This document shows, piece after piece, positions 7,572 to 14,879 of a DNA stretch of 36,561 bases. The stretch comes from Bacteroidales bacterium (GTDB taxonomy: Bacteria; Bacteroidota; Bacteroidia; Bacteroidales; UBA932). Below the pieces are notes generated by a model that was not told the origin of the DNA, searched no databases, and saw only the letters and a program-made list of their open reading frames with translations. The stretch lies in NCBI GenBank assembly GCA_012728975.1, contig JAAYDZ010000028.1, positions 1 to 36,561 of the forward strand, read 5' to 3'. Positions within the stretch are counted from its first letter, which is position 1, and each line of letters starts with the position of its first letter. A program made the translations under genes and the position numbers.

Positions 7572-7887
7572 GGTGAGACTTCCTATCGCTCTTTCGGGAG
7601 AGGAAAGTCCGGACAGCACAGAGCACTTCCCTGTGGAAAGCACAGACAGATGAAAGTTTGTGGAGCGCGTAACAGAAAAGAACCGCCCGCAAGGGCAAGG
7701 GTGAAAATGTGAGGTAAGAGCTCACAACCGTCGATGGTGACACCGGCGGGGTACGTACCGGAAGGCTGCAAGACCAAATATACCGGCAATCAAGGGTTGC
7801 TCGCCCGCTGCCGGGGGGTAGGTCGCGTTAGATAAATGATAGGAGCCTTTAAGATAATAGGGTACAGAATCCGGCTTATGTCTCACC
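7572..7887 (+). ncRNA. rnpB: RNase P RNA, bacterial class A
   Basis: The catalytic RNA of RNase P, which trims tRNA 5' leaders. The P1 helix is visible as GGTGAGAC at the start and GTCTCACC at the end. Between them lie the universally conserved blocks GAGGAAAGTCCGGACA, GTAACAGAAAAGAACCGCC, GTGAGGTAAGAGCTCAC, GGTACGTACCGGAAGGC, GCAAGACCAAATA, GATAAATGATAGGAGCC and ACAGAATCCGGCTTATG, all in the correct order. A TATATTTG element at 7557-7564 just upstream matches the Bacteroidota -7 promoter consensus. Length (about 316 nt) is slightly shorter than in E. coli. Boundaries are set by the P1 stem and could be off by a few bases. Confidence 0.98.
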
Positions 7888-7893
7888 TTTTTT
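7880..7893 (+). terminator. Probable RNase P RNA terminator (P1 3' strand plus T-run)
   Basis: The 3' strand of the RNase P P1 helix (GTCTCACC) is followed at once by six T residues. No separate hairpin is seen, so the end of the RNA itself may serve as terminator. The next start codon is only 15 nt beyond the T-run. Confidence 0.5.
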
Positions 7894-7908
7894 GATAATT
7901 CCATTGCT

Positions 7909-8757
7909 ATGAGATACATACTTTCACTCCTGGTGCTACTTTGCACCCTTACAACATCCTGCAGTCAGCCTCAACCGCAAGTGCGTTTTACTCCTGAAGA
8001 CAAAGCATCTTTTGAGCGACTCCTTGAGCAAATGCTGCCCCACAAGGCACTACCGATGGATCAATTAGTGATCAAGACCGCTCTTCAAAAGCTCGGTACA
8101 CCCTATGTTGCCGGTACTCTTGAAGAGGATCCCGAGATGTTAACAGTCTGTATGGAGAAGACCGACTGCATCCTGTTTGTTGAGATGTGTCTGGCATTTT
8201 CACTCAACCTAAAGGAGGAGAATCCCAGCTTCGACTCCTATTGCAACAATCTGCTAAAACTCCGCTATCGGGATGGAGTCGCAGGAGATTATTCCTCACG
8301 TATCCACTACACTTCGGAATGGATCAGGCAAGCCGCTGAAAGAGGTATTATGGAAGAAATTACATCTGAGATCGGAGGCATTGCCTGGGCACAGGAATTC
8401 TCCTTTATGAGCACACATACTGACTCCTACCGCCAACTAAGGGAAAATCCCTCTCTTATGGAGAAGATCCGCGCTGTAGAGGAATACCTCAACGGTTTCG
8501 AATACTACTACATCCCTAAGGATGAAATCGTTACGTGTGAACCTCTGATCCACGACGGAGATATCATCTGCTTCAATAGCACTGCAAAAGGGCTTGACAT
8601 CGCGCACGTTGGTTACGCCTATTGGCAGGGAAGTCAACTGACCTTTATCCACGCCTCTTCGGTTGAAATGGAGGTGGTAATCAATAAAAAGCCGCTGACA
8701 GAGTATATCAGCGGCATTAAAAGCAATAACGGCATCAGGGTAGTAAGGCTCAAATAA
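7909..8757 (+). CDS. DUF1460 (N-acetylmuramoyl-L-alanine amidase-like) lipoprotein
   Basis: A 282-residue exported protein of the DUF1460 family, which has an NlpC/P60-like papain fold and is tied to cell-wall peptide or amide hydrolysis. The lipoprotein signal ends LTTSC (Cys18). Conserved blocks are GTPYVAGTLE near 63-72, KTDCILFVE with the presumed catalytic Cys87, LRYRDG and RIHYTSEW near 118-138, and GLDIAHVGYAY with the presumed catalytic His233. HAS near 248-250 ends the core. The start codon lies only 22 nt beyond the RNase P RNA 3' end, so its own promoter must overlap rnpB or it depends on read-through. The family is frequent in Bacteroidota, but the native substrate here is unknown. 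Confidence 0.93.
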   Translation: MRYILSLLVLLCTLTTSCSQPQPQVRFTPEDKASFERLLEQMLPHKALPMDQLVIKTALQKLGTPYVAGTLEEDPEMLTVCMEKTDCILFVEMCLAFSLNLKEENPSFDSYCNNLLKLRYRDGVAGDYSSRIHYTSEWIRQAAERGIMEEITSEIGGIAWAQEFSFMSTHTDSYRQLRENPSLMEKIRAVEEYLNGFEYYYIPKDEIVTCEPLIHDGDIICFNSTAKGLDIAHVGYAYWQGSQLTFIHASSVEMEVVINKKPLTEYISGIKSNNGIRVVRLK

Positions 8758-8780
8758 GTCCTTCAATCCTAAACCATTGG

Positions 8781-10229
8781 TTACAGACTGTCACCGAAAT
8801 CCTTTCTGAACTTCTCTACAAGTCTTGAAGGCCAGTCGGTGAGAGGCTCCAATTCTCCCATAAAGAATCTCAGTACAGGGGGCTCATAAGTAAACCTCAA
8901 CCCACCGATAAGATGCCTGTTCTCATAGAGCCAGGTAAGGCGATCGAGTGCATACATGGTTTGTGAAAGAGTAAATACCCTACGGGGAAATGCAAGGCGC
9001 AGCAACTCGACATCTGCAGGAATCTCGTTACCCTTCTCATCTCTGACGCTTGAAACAGTACCGCGTTCCATACCCCTTACACCTGAAACTAGGAAAAATG
9101 CCGCTGCTAGTGCTCCTGCAGGATATTGATGCTGGGGGATATGTTCGCAGAATTTACCCGCATTTACGTGCGCTCCAAGTACACCTGCAGGAGTTACCAT
9201 CGGAATTCCGGCCTTGACTGCATTGTTCACGAAGTATTTAATAAAATTGACACTCTGGCTGATCATCGTCTCATCAATGGTCTCATAGATTCCCACGGCC
9301 ATCGCCTCAATCTCTCTGATTGACATTCCTCCGTAAGTGAGAAATCCCTCGAAAAGGGGAATCAGAGGTTCCATTGTCATATAAAGTTCCCTTACATTGG
9401 TGCAGATGCCGCCTCCGCGTGATGAGGTAAGTTTTCTTGCAGAGAAATAGACGAGATCTGAAAGTCCTGTCATCATCTTTACAATATCCGCCATCGTGTT
9501 TTCTTTCCATTTCTCTTCACGCTGCTTAACCAGGTATGCGTTTTCGCCTAGGAGACTGGCGTCAAGTACAAGCATTATGTTGTAGTGATCTGCCACCTTG
9601 CGCACATCCATCATATTTCTAATGGAAAAGGGCTGTCCGCCGATCAGGTTGGTCGAAGCCTCCATACGGATGAACGCGATATTCTCGGCTCCGTGCTCCT
9701 CAATTGCAGCCACCAGTTTCTCTATATCGATGTTGCCCTTGAAGGGATTGGAGGATTCAAGTTCGAGTGCTTCATCGTGAAGAAGTTCGATTACCCGACC
9801 GCCCACTTCCATTATATGTGCAAGTGTAGTGGTGAAATGGTAGTTGGTAAGCACTATCTGACCGGGTTTAATGAATGCCTTAGCTATGATATTCTCGCAA
9901 GCACGCCCCTGGTGAGCCGGGAGGAGATATTTCTTGCCAAGAACTTCCTTTACACCCTTTTGCAGGCGCGCAAATGACTCTGAACCCGCATAGGCGTCAT
10001 CCGCCCTCATCATAGCTGCCAGCTGGTTGTCGCTCATAGCATTGGTACCACTGTCAGTGAGCATATCAAGAAAAACATCCTTTGTGGTCAGTTTAAAAGT
10101 ATTGTAGCCCGCCTCTTTAATAGCATCACGACGGCGCTCTATGGGCACCAGATGGAGTTTTTGTACAATTCTTACTTTGTGGAGTTCCAGAGGAATCTCC
10201 TCGCCTGAGAAAAATTTAATGTTTGCCAT
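8781..10229 (-). CDS. tnaA/tpl: Tryptophanase/tyrosine phenol-lyase family beta-eliminating lyase, TPL-like
   Basis: A 482-residue PLP enzyme. I start at ATG 10229 (MANIKFFSGEEIP); the frame extends upstream only through the leader. The family splits Trp to indole, or Tyr to phenol, plus pyruvate and ammonia. From remembered family sequences, Tyr80, Arg109, Phe132, Asn194, Asp223 and the PLP lysine Lys266 match catalytic positions. Three residues that separate TPL from tryptophanase are TPL-like: Thr133 in HFTTT, Arg389 in GMERG and Phe in VLRFF near 453-456, where E. coli TnaA has Asp, Ile and His. Oddities: the PLP-contacting Arg is Leu226, the Lys before Lys266 is Arg265, and the usual GGHA block reads GVLGAH. 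Automatic pipelines would call it tryptophanase. An attenuator with six Tyr codons lies upstream, supporting a tyrosine-linked role. Family certain; substrate likely but unproven. Confidence 0.93.
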   Translation of the reverse strand: MANIKFFSGEEIPLELHKVRIVQKLHLVPIERRRDAIKEAGYNTFKLTTKDVFLDMLTDSGTNAMSDNQLAAMMRADDAYAGSESFARLQKGVKEVLGKKYLLPAHQGRACENIIAKAFIKPGQIVLTNYHFTTTLAHIMEVGGRVIELLHDEALELESSNPFKGNIDIEKLVAAIEEHGAENIAFIRMEASTNLIGGQPFSIRNMMDVRKVADHYNIMLVLDASLLGENAYLVKQREEKWKENTMADIVKMMTGLSDLVYFSARKLTSSRGGGICTNVRELYMTMEPLIPLFEGFLTYGGMSIREIEAMAVGIYETIDETMISQSVNFIKYFVNNAVKAGIPMVTPAGVLGAHVNAGKFCEHIPQHQYPAGALAAAFFLVSGVRGMERGTVSSVRDEKGNEIPADVELLRLAFPRRVFTLSQTMYALDRLTWLYENRHLIGGLRFTYEPPVLRFFMGELEPLTDWPSRLVEKFRKDFGDSL

Positions 10230-10273
10230 AATTGTGTGTTTTTTATGTTTGTTATTGTCTTTTGATTTTTTCC

Positions 10274-10302
10274 AAAAAAAAACCCGCTCCAAAAGGACCG
10301 GG
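10274..10302 (-). terminator. Attenuator terminator in the lyase leader
   Basis: On the minus strand CCCGGTCC, a TTTT loop and GGAGCGGG form an 8-bp stem with one G-G mismatch, followed by nine T residues. It lies between the leader peptide gene and the lyase start, about 44 nt upstream of the ATG. As written it would stop transcription before the structural gene unless disrupted by the antiterminator. Confidence 0.88.
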
Positions 10303-10334
10303 ACATGCAACAGAAATTCGAATACAAAAGGGTA

Positions 10335-10400
10335 CTATCCCCGGTCGGTGGAACGGCGGTAATAGTAGTAATAATAGTTATTTGTAAAGATTCTGTTCAT
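10335..10400 (-). CDS. Leader peptide with six consecutive tyrosines
   Basis: A 21-residue reading frame on the minus strand: MNRIFTNN, then six Tyr codons in a row (10359-10376), then RRSTDRG and TAG. There is no Trp codon in it. Six tandem codons of one rare amino acid, followed by an antiterminator arm and an intrinsic terminator, is the classical layout of a ribosome-mediated attenuator such as those of trp, his and phe operons. The frame is preceded by no clear Shine-Dalgarno, as is common in Bacteroidota. The peptide itself probably has no function outside sensing. It was found by reading the leader directly; it is too short for usual gene finders. Confidence 0.85.
   Translation of the reverse strand: MNRIFTNNYYYYYYRRSTDRG
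10339..10346 (-). promoter_or_regulatory. Antiterminator arm of the Tyr attenuator
   Basis: GACCGGGG, covering the last codons of the leader peptide, can pair with TCCCGGTC, the left arm of the downstream terminator: seven Watson-Crick pairs plus one G-U. It lies 12 nt past the last Tyr codon. A ribosome stalled early in the Tyr run would leave it free to pair, whereas one that reaches the stop codon would cover it and let the terminator fold. Confidence 0.8.
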
Positions 10401-10432
10401 CTCAAACGTGCACTCTTCTGCAGTGTTGCTGG

Positions 10433-10440
10433 CAAAGGTA
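10433..10440 (-). promoter_or_regulatory. -7 promoter element for the leader/lyase transcript
   Basis: TACCTTTG on the minus strand matches the Bacteroidota TAnnTTTG consensus and lies about 33 nt upstream of the leader peptide ATG. A matching -33 TTTG at 19-21 nt spacing is not evident, so the start site is approximate. Confidence 0.55.
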
Positions 10441-10514
10441 AGTAAAATAACGTGAAGTTGTTCACCTAAAAGACTATTTCTTTAAAAAATTTGTATTTTT
10501 GCAGCCACAATAAA

Positions 10515-10590
10515 GCCTTTTTAGCTCAGTTGGTAGAGCGGCTCATTCGTAATGAGCAGGTCGCGGGTTCGAGTCCCGTGAAAGGCTCCA
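10515..10590 (+). tRNA. tRNA-Thr (CGT)
   Basis: Cloverleaf with acceptor GCCTTTT pairing GAAAGGC, D-arm TAGCTCAGTTGGTAGAGC and anticodon arm GCTCA/TGAGC. The loop is TTCGTAA (anticodon CGT), and the T-arm is CGGGTTCGAGTCCCG. CCA is encoded at 10588-10590. A -7-like TATTTTTG at 10494-10501 lies just upstream. The transporter ATG follows 24 nt after the CCA. Confidence 0.96.
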
Positions 10591-10613
10591 AGGACTTATC
10601 TCTAAGATTCATT

Positions 10614-11900
10614 ATGAGAAGCAAATTTCAAAGAAACTTTTGGGTAGTTATTGTGATGGAGTTCTTCGAAAGAGGTGCTTATTACGGTGTATTATCGGTT
10701 TTATCGGTCTATCTGGTTGCAGGTGCTATGGATGGCGGCCTCGGTTTTTCGAGAATGCAGGCAGGTACCATTTTAGGTACTATCCAACCTCTGCTTTACT
10801 TTCTTCCGATAATTGCCGGAGGAATTGCTGACCGCTACGGCTACCGAAAAATCCTATTTTTCGCCTTTACGTGTATGATAGTGGGTTATGCGCTGACAGG
10901 TGTATTTACTAATTATGGTCTTGTATTTGCCTCACTTATCATTATGGCGATAGGTGCGGGCTTTTTTAAGCCGGTTATCAGCGGCACAATTGCCAAGTCA
11001 ACGGATGAGACAAACTCTACCCTTGGTTTCGGTATATTCTACTGGTCTATCAATCTGGGTGCCTTCCTGTTTCCATTGTTCCTGGTTCCCAACCTCAAAG
11101 CGATGGGCTATGAATACATTTTCTACATGGCTGCGGTTGTGGGATTGATACTTCTGCTTATCAATACCTTTTTCTATAAAGAACCCATTTCTCTACGAGA
11201 CCCTGATACTCCGCAAAAGAGCGTGGGCGAAACGCTTCTTGGGATCCTCACAGTACTCAAGGACTTCAAGTTTATAATCTTTATTCTGCTCTATTCGGGA
11301 TTCTGGATCCTCTATTTCCAGATGTACGGTACTGTATTGTGGTATCTCAGGGATCATATGGATATGACTCCGGTTAATAATGCGGTGAACTCTTTTCTGG
11401 GACTTTTTATTGATAATCCCTCGTGGGTATTTGATACGGAGCATGTGACTGTAGTCAATGCAGGTGTCATCATCTGTCTTCAGCTCTTCGTTTCGAAGAT
11501 TGTAGCCAGGACCCGTCCCCTTCCTACTATGATTACCGGTCTGGCGCTGGGTACGCTGGGTATGCTTATTTTGAGTATCTCTTCAAAACCCTGGGTATTC
11601 ATTATCGGAATTATGGTCTTTACTATCGGTGAAATGACCACCCACCCCAAGTTCCTCTCCTACATAGGTATGATTTCCCCTCCCGACAAGAAAGCTCTAT
11701 ATATGGGTTATTCCTTCCTCTATGGAGTAATAGGCAGCTCCATCGGTTCTTTCCTCGGCTCTGCACTCTATGTAAAATTCGTGGATGAAATGGGCCGTCC
11801 CGGCCAATTATGGGCGCTTCTCTCCATCATCGGAGTTGTCAGTATCATCGGTCTGCTGATTTACAACAAAGTTGTAGTCAAGTCCAAAGCAACGGCATAA
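10614..11900 (+). CDS. POT/PTR family proton-coupled peptide transporter
   Basis: A 428-residue major facilitator with about 12 hydrophobic segments. I start at ATG 10614 (MRSKFQRNFW); the longer frame upstream only reads through the tRNA gene. The proton-coupling motif ExxER is EFFER at residues 16-20, followed by GAYYG. The loop 2-3 signature is GGIADRYGYRK near residues 81-91, and FYWSINLGAF matches the PTR2 FYxxINxGS block. The family takes up di- and tripeptides with protons and occasionally other substrates. It lies directly behind tRNA-Thr. A hairpin near 11924-11957 lies after its stop, but that hairpin has a T-run only on the other strand. Confidence 0.94.
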   Translation: MRSKFQRNFWVVIVMEFFERGAYYGVLSVLSVYLVAGAMDGGLGFSRMQAGTILGTIQPLLYFLPIIAGGIADRYGYRKILFFAFTCMIVGYALTGVFTNYGLVFASLIIMAIGAGFFKPVISGTIAKSTDETNSTLGFGIFYWSINLGAFLFPLFLVPNLKAMGYEYIFYMAAVVGLILLLINTFFYKEPISLRDPDTPQKSVGETLLGILTVLKDFKFIIFILLYSGFWILYFQMYGTVLWYLRDHMDMTPVNNAVNSFLGLFIDNPSWVFDTEHVTVVNAGVIICLQLFVSKIVARTRPLPTMITGLALGTLGMLILSISSKPWVFIIGIMVFTIGEMTTHPKFLSYIGMISPPDKKALYMGYSFLYGVIGSSIGSFLGSALYVKFVDEMGRPGQLWALLSIIGVVSIIGLLIYNKVVVKSKATA

Positions 11901-11923
11901 GAAGCAACAATAATCAAAAAAAC

Positions 11924-11957
11924 AATCCCCTCAAAATCAAACGATTGAGAGGGGATT
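11924..11957. terminator. Terminator hairpin between the POT gene and tRNA-Leu
   Basis: AATCCCCTC and GAGGGGATT form a perfect 9-bp stem, with a smaller AATC/GATT stem inside the loop. On the minus strand it is followed by GTTTTTTTG, so it most clearly ends the tRNA-Leu transcript. On the plus strand the tail is only TTTAT, so use by the transporter gene is weaker. Confidence 0.8.
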
Positions 11958-11961
11958 TATG

Positions 11962-12043
11962 TGCGGGCGAAGGGACTCGAACCCCCACGCCTTTCGGCAC
12001 TAGATCCTAAGTCTAGCTTGGCTACCAGTTACAACACGCCCGC
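11962..12043 (-). tRNA. tRNA-Leu (TAG)
   Basis: On the minus strand, acceptor GCGGGCG pairs with CGCCCGC and the discriminator is A. The anticodon arm CTAGA/TCTAG encloses loop CTTAGGA (anticodon TAG). A long variable arm, GCCGAAAGGC, marks a class II tRNA. The T-arm is GGGGGTTCGAGTCCC. No CCA is encoded. Confidence 0.95.
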
Positions 12044-12068
12044 AAATGAGAGTTTAATGTAAGGCCTG

Positions 12069-12100
12069 CAAAAGTACTTAACTTTTTATATTTCTACAAA
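12069..12100 (-). promoter_or_regulatory. Promoter of tRNA-Leu (TAG)
   Basis: On the minus strand, TTTG (12097-12100, inside a T-run) and TACTTTTG (12069-12076) are separated by exactly 20 nt, fitting the Bacteroidota primary sigma promoter. The -7 element lies about 25 nt upstream of the tRNA 5' end. Confidence 0.85.
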
Positions 12101-12175
12101 AAAAAGGGTGCGTTTGTATTCTTTTTGTAGAGAAAAGATTAAGTTTGTACTTTAATTACGAAATAGATTTATATT

Positions 12176-14032
12176 ATGATTATAAAGAAATTGAAAACCA
12201 TACTAACGGCAATTGTCGCGGTTACCCTCTATCTTACTCTTACAGCAGTTTCCTGCGATATTACACCCGGTAATGAAAATAAGGAGAATGAAGAAATAGA
12301 GGAACCCGAGCCCGAACCTGACGAGGGAGAAAAGGATAAACTCACCATTAACATCACTCCTCCGGCAGTGGATCCGACTGATCCTACCCTTGTGCCAAAC
12401 AGTCAGACAGCTATACCCTCAGATGCTATTGTAATCACATTCAAGGATGGAAATGCTGAGATACATGATCCTGTAAAAACCATCGATATCACTAATAATA
12501 AAGGGCACATTGTCATCAAACCCCGAAGCGAAGGCAACTATTCCTATTACCTTCAGGGAATCACAGACAACGGTTCAGTTGAGATCCACGGTAAAAACCG
12601 TATAAAACTCACCTTAAACGGCACCGGTATTACCAATCCGAATGGAGCTGCTCTTTCCATTCTCACCGAAGAGGGTTGCTACATGAGAATTGAAGACAAT
12701 ACTTCCAACCGTCTTATTGACGGCACTAATACTACAAACACCGCAAAAGCTACTCTAATCTGTGAAGGACCTCTTGACATAGTCGGCAAAGGGACTTTGC
12801 AACTAAGGGGCAAAAAAGCAGATGCTATCCGCTGCGGTGGCTCCATCAATATTGACCAGACCACCATAATCATAAAAGAGGCAGCCGGACACTCCATACA
12901 TTGCACTTCCGGAGATATAAAGATTGCAGGGGGACGCATAAGGACACTCTCATCGCAAAGCGGACTAAACGCAGCAGATGACGACAAAGGCTCTATCACC
13001 ATCACCGGTGGCATTCACAGATTCTCAACCCTAGGGGACCAAGCCCCCGCCATCAAAGCCGCCGGAAGCCTTGCAATATCGAACAGGGACACCATCATCA
13101 CAGACACCTACGGCGATGCATCCCACAGCATATACGTTTCTGACAAAACTTTAATAAACAATACCATCCTCTGTACCTACACACTAGGCTCTCAAACACC
13201 GGCCTGCATTTATGGCGAAGACGATATTGACATTACAGGAGGTAGTATCTCACATATAACCTCCAAAGGTTCCGGGATATTCTGCAAAGGCGACATTACC
13301 ATTAATGGCGGTTCGATAAGCGCAATCAGCACTGAAGCAGGAGCAGCAATACTTAAAAGTGATGGCAGATTTAGCATCATTAACGGATCTATAGCCATCC
13401 ATACTGAATCCTCCTATAACATGGCCATCTACTCCAAAGGGCCCATATCCATAAGAGGCGGTAAGGTAGAATTGACCTCATTCAACACATCCATGGGCAC
13501 GGCATCCACGCTAGATATTAGTAGTGGCTTTGTTTACTGTTATAGTCTGGCCGGTTATGCAATGCACAGCGACGACGATATGACCTTCTCCGGAGGATTA
13601 ATCCTTGCGCTGGGCACTGATGGAGCCGGTAAAGCACTGAATACCAAATCCTCAATACTGATGAAAGGGGGACGTTTGGTAGCAATGGGCGGAAAAAGCA
13701 GTATCCCTGATGAATCAGGCTCTACCCAGCAATCTGTGATTTACAACACCACGCTCTACGAACCTTCAATAGTAGCGGTTAAAAAAATATCCGGCAATTT
13801 CATAGCGGTATACAAGGCCACCAGAAGATACCAGCCAACTATCAGTTGCCTAATATCCGCTCCTGAAATTATTCCCAATACGACATACGAACTCTATCTC
13901 AAAGGTTCGGTTGCAGGCTCCGACCATTTTCACAACATCTATTACAACAACTTCAACTATACTATAGGATTTCTGGCAAAGACAGTGACAACAAATGGAG
14001 TTCCCGGCGGGGTCAATTATTTCTACGAATAA
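12176..14032 (+). CDS. Beta-helix lipoprotein, carbohydrate-binding domain family (Cthe_2159-like)
   Basis: A 618-residue exported protein. The N-terminal lipoprotein signal (MIIKKLKTILTAIV and on to lipobox AVSC) is followed by an acidic Glu/Pro/Asp linker to about residue 55. From about residue 80 to 500 the sequence consists of repeating strands of the type GSINIDQTTIIIK, GDIKIAGGRIRTL, GSITITGGIHRFS, GDITINGGSISAI and GPISIRGGKVELT, one rung every 20-40 residues. This is a right-handed parallel beta-helix like the carbohydrate-binding domain named after Cthe_2159, which binds acidic polysaccharide. The C-terminal 110 residues look like a separate beta-rich domain. Probably cell-surface exposed. 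No catalytic residues can be assigned. Its stop overlaps the stop of prmA on the other strand by 10 nt. Confidence 0.85.
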   Translation: MIIKKLKTILTAIVAVTLYLTLTAVSCDITPGNENKENEEIEEPEPEPDEGEKDKLTINITPPAVDPTDPTLVPNSQTAIPSDAIVITFKDGNAEIHDPVKTIDITNNKGHIVIKPRSEGNYSYYLQGITDNGSVEIHGKNRIKLTLNGTGITNPNGAALSILTEEGCYMRIEDNTSNRLIDGTNTTNTAKATLICEGPLDIVGKGTLQLRGKKADAIRCGGSINIDQTTIIIKEAAGHSIHCTSGDIKIAGGRIRTLSSQSGLNAADDDKGSITITGGIHRFSTLGDQAPAIKAAGSLAISNRDTIITDTYGDASHSIYVSDKTLINNTILCTYTLGSQTPACIYGEDDIDITGGSISHITSKGSGIFCKGDITINGGSISAISTEAGAAILKSDGRFSIINGSIAIHTESSYNMAIYSKGPISIRGGKVELTSFNTSMGTASTLDISSGFVYCYSLAGYAMHSDDDMTFSGGLILALGTDGAGKALNTKSSILMKGGRLVAMGGKSSIPDESGSTQQSVIYNTTLYEPSIVAVKKISGNFIAVYKATRRYQPTISCLISAPEIIPNTTYELYLKGSVAGSDHFHNIYYNNFNYTIGFLAKTVTTNGVPGGVNYFYE

Positions 14033-14877
14033 GAGCGTAACCTGACCATACTCCATCGATCACGTTCCCGACTCGAAACCATTTCAAGTGAATATTTGGA
14101 TGCCTCTTCCAAGAGCATTGGGATGTCTTCGGTATAAAAACCGCTGATAAAGAGTTCACCACCCGGACGCAAAGATCTGGCATAGGTCTTCATATCCTCA
14201 AGAAGGATATTGCGGTTTATATTGGCTAAAATCAGGTCGTATTTCGAAGCCTGCAAAAGTGATGCGTCTCCGCAAAGCACGTGTATCATCTCCCCTACTC
14301 CATTTTCATAGGCATTCTCCTTTGCGGAATTGAAACAGATATGGTCGACATCTATTGCGTGAACAGGAGCTTTTGCTCCCATTTTTGCCGCCAGAATAGC
14401 TAAAATCCCTGTACCGCATCCCATATCCAGTACTTGGCGACCTTTTATTCCAGCACCAAGCTCCAGCAATCCCTCAATCATAAGATAAGTGGTCTGGTGG
14501 TGGCCTGTGCCAAAAGACATCTTAGGATCAATGGTGATGGTATATTTTGTTGAAGGCAGGTTTTTGTGGTGTGAAGCTTTGACAGTGCAGAGTCCATCGA
14601 TCACGATTGGTTCAAAATTGGACTCCCAAAGTGCATTCCAGTTTTGATCCATAATGAGCTCCGTAGTATAGGAGACTCTGAACTCACCGGTAGCATAGGC
14701 GCTGAGAAGAGCCTTCAGAGCACTCTCTGAAAACGCTTCTTTAGGTATATATGCATGGAGAAAAGGCTCCTCGATGGAGAAACTTTCAAACCCAAGCTCC
14801 TCAACCTCCGCCAGCACTATCTCAGCCCTCTCTTCAATGAAGGGCTTTACCTCAATATGGACTACGATATAGTCCAT
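14023..14877 (-). CDS. prmA: Ribosomal protein L11 methyltransferase
   Basis: A 284-residue SAM-dependent methyltransferase that trimethylates ribosomal protein L11. I start at ATG 14877 (MDYIVVHIEV); an upstream TTG is less likely and would overlap tpiA. The N-terminal ferredoxin-like substrate-binding domain covers about 1-70. DPKMSFGTGHHQTT near 118-131 is the PrmA signature. SAM motif I is VLDMGCGTGILAI near 149-161, and DLILANINRNIL resembles motif IV. It begins 2 nt after the tpiA stop and is the last gene of a six-gene minus-strand operon. Its stop overlaps the convergent beta-helix gene. Confidence 0.96.
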   Translation of the reverse strand: MDYIVVHIEVKPFIEERAEIVLAEVEELGFESFSIEEPFLHAYIPKEAFSESALKALLSAYATGEFRVSYTTELIMDQNWNALWESNFEPIVIDGLCTVKASHHKNLPSTKYTITIDPKMSFGTGHHQTTYLMIEGLLELGAGIKGRQVLDMGCGTGILAILAAKMGAKAPVHAIDVDHICFNSAKENAYENGVGEMIHVLCGDASLLQASKYDLILANINRNILLEDMKTYARSLRPGGELFISGFYTEDIPMLLEEASKYSLEMVSSRERDRWSMVRLRSYS

Positions 14878-14879
14878 AA

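Noticed and set aside
7486-7946. Three minus-strand open frames across the RNase P RNA
   Set aside because: They are antisense to a fully recognisable structured RNA, have no signal or domain, and overlap each other.
10491-10613. N-terminal extension of the peptide transporter upstream of 10614
   Set aside because: The extension is the tRNA-Thr gene read as protein; the POT family N-terminus begins at the ATG at 10614.
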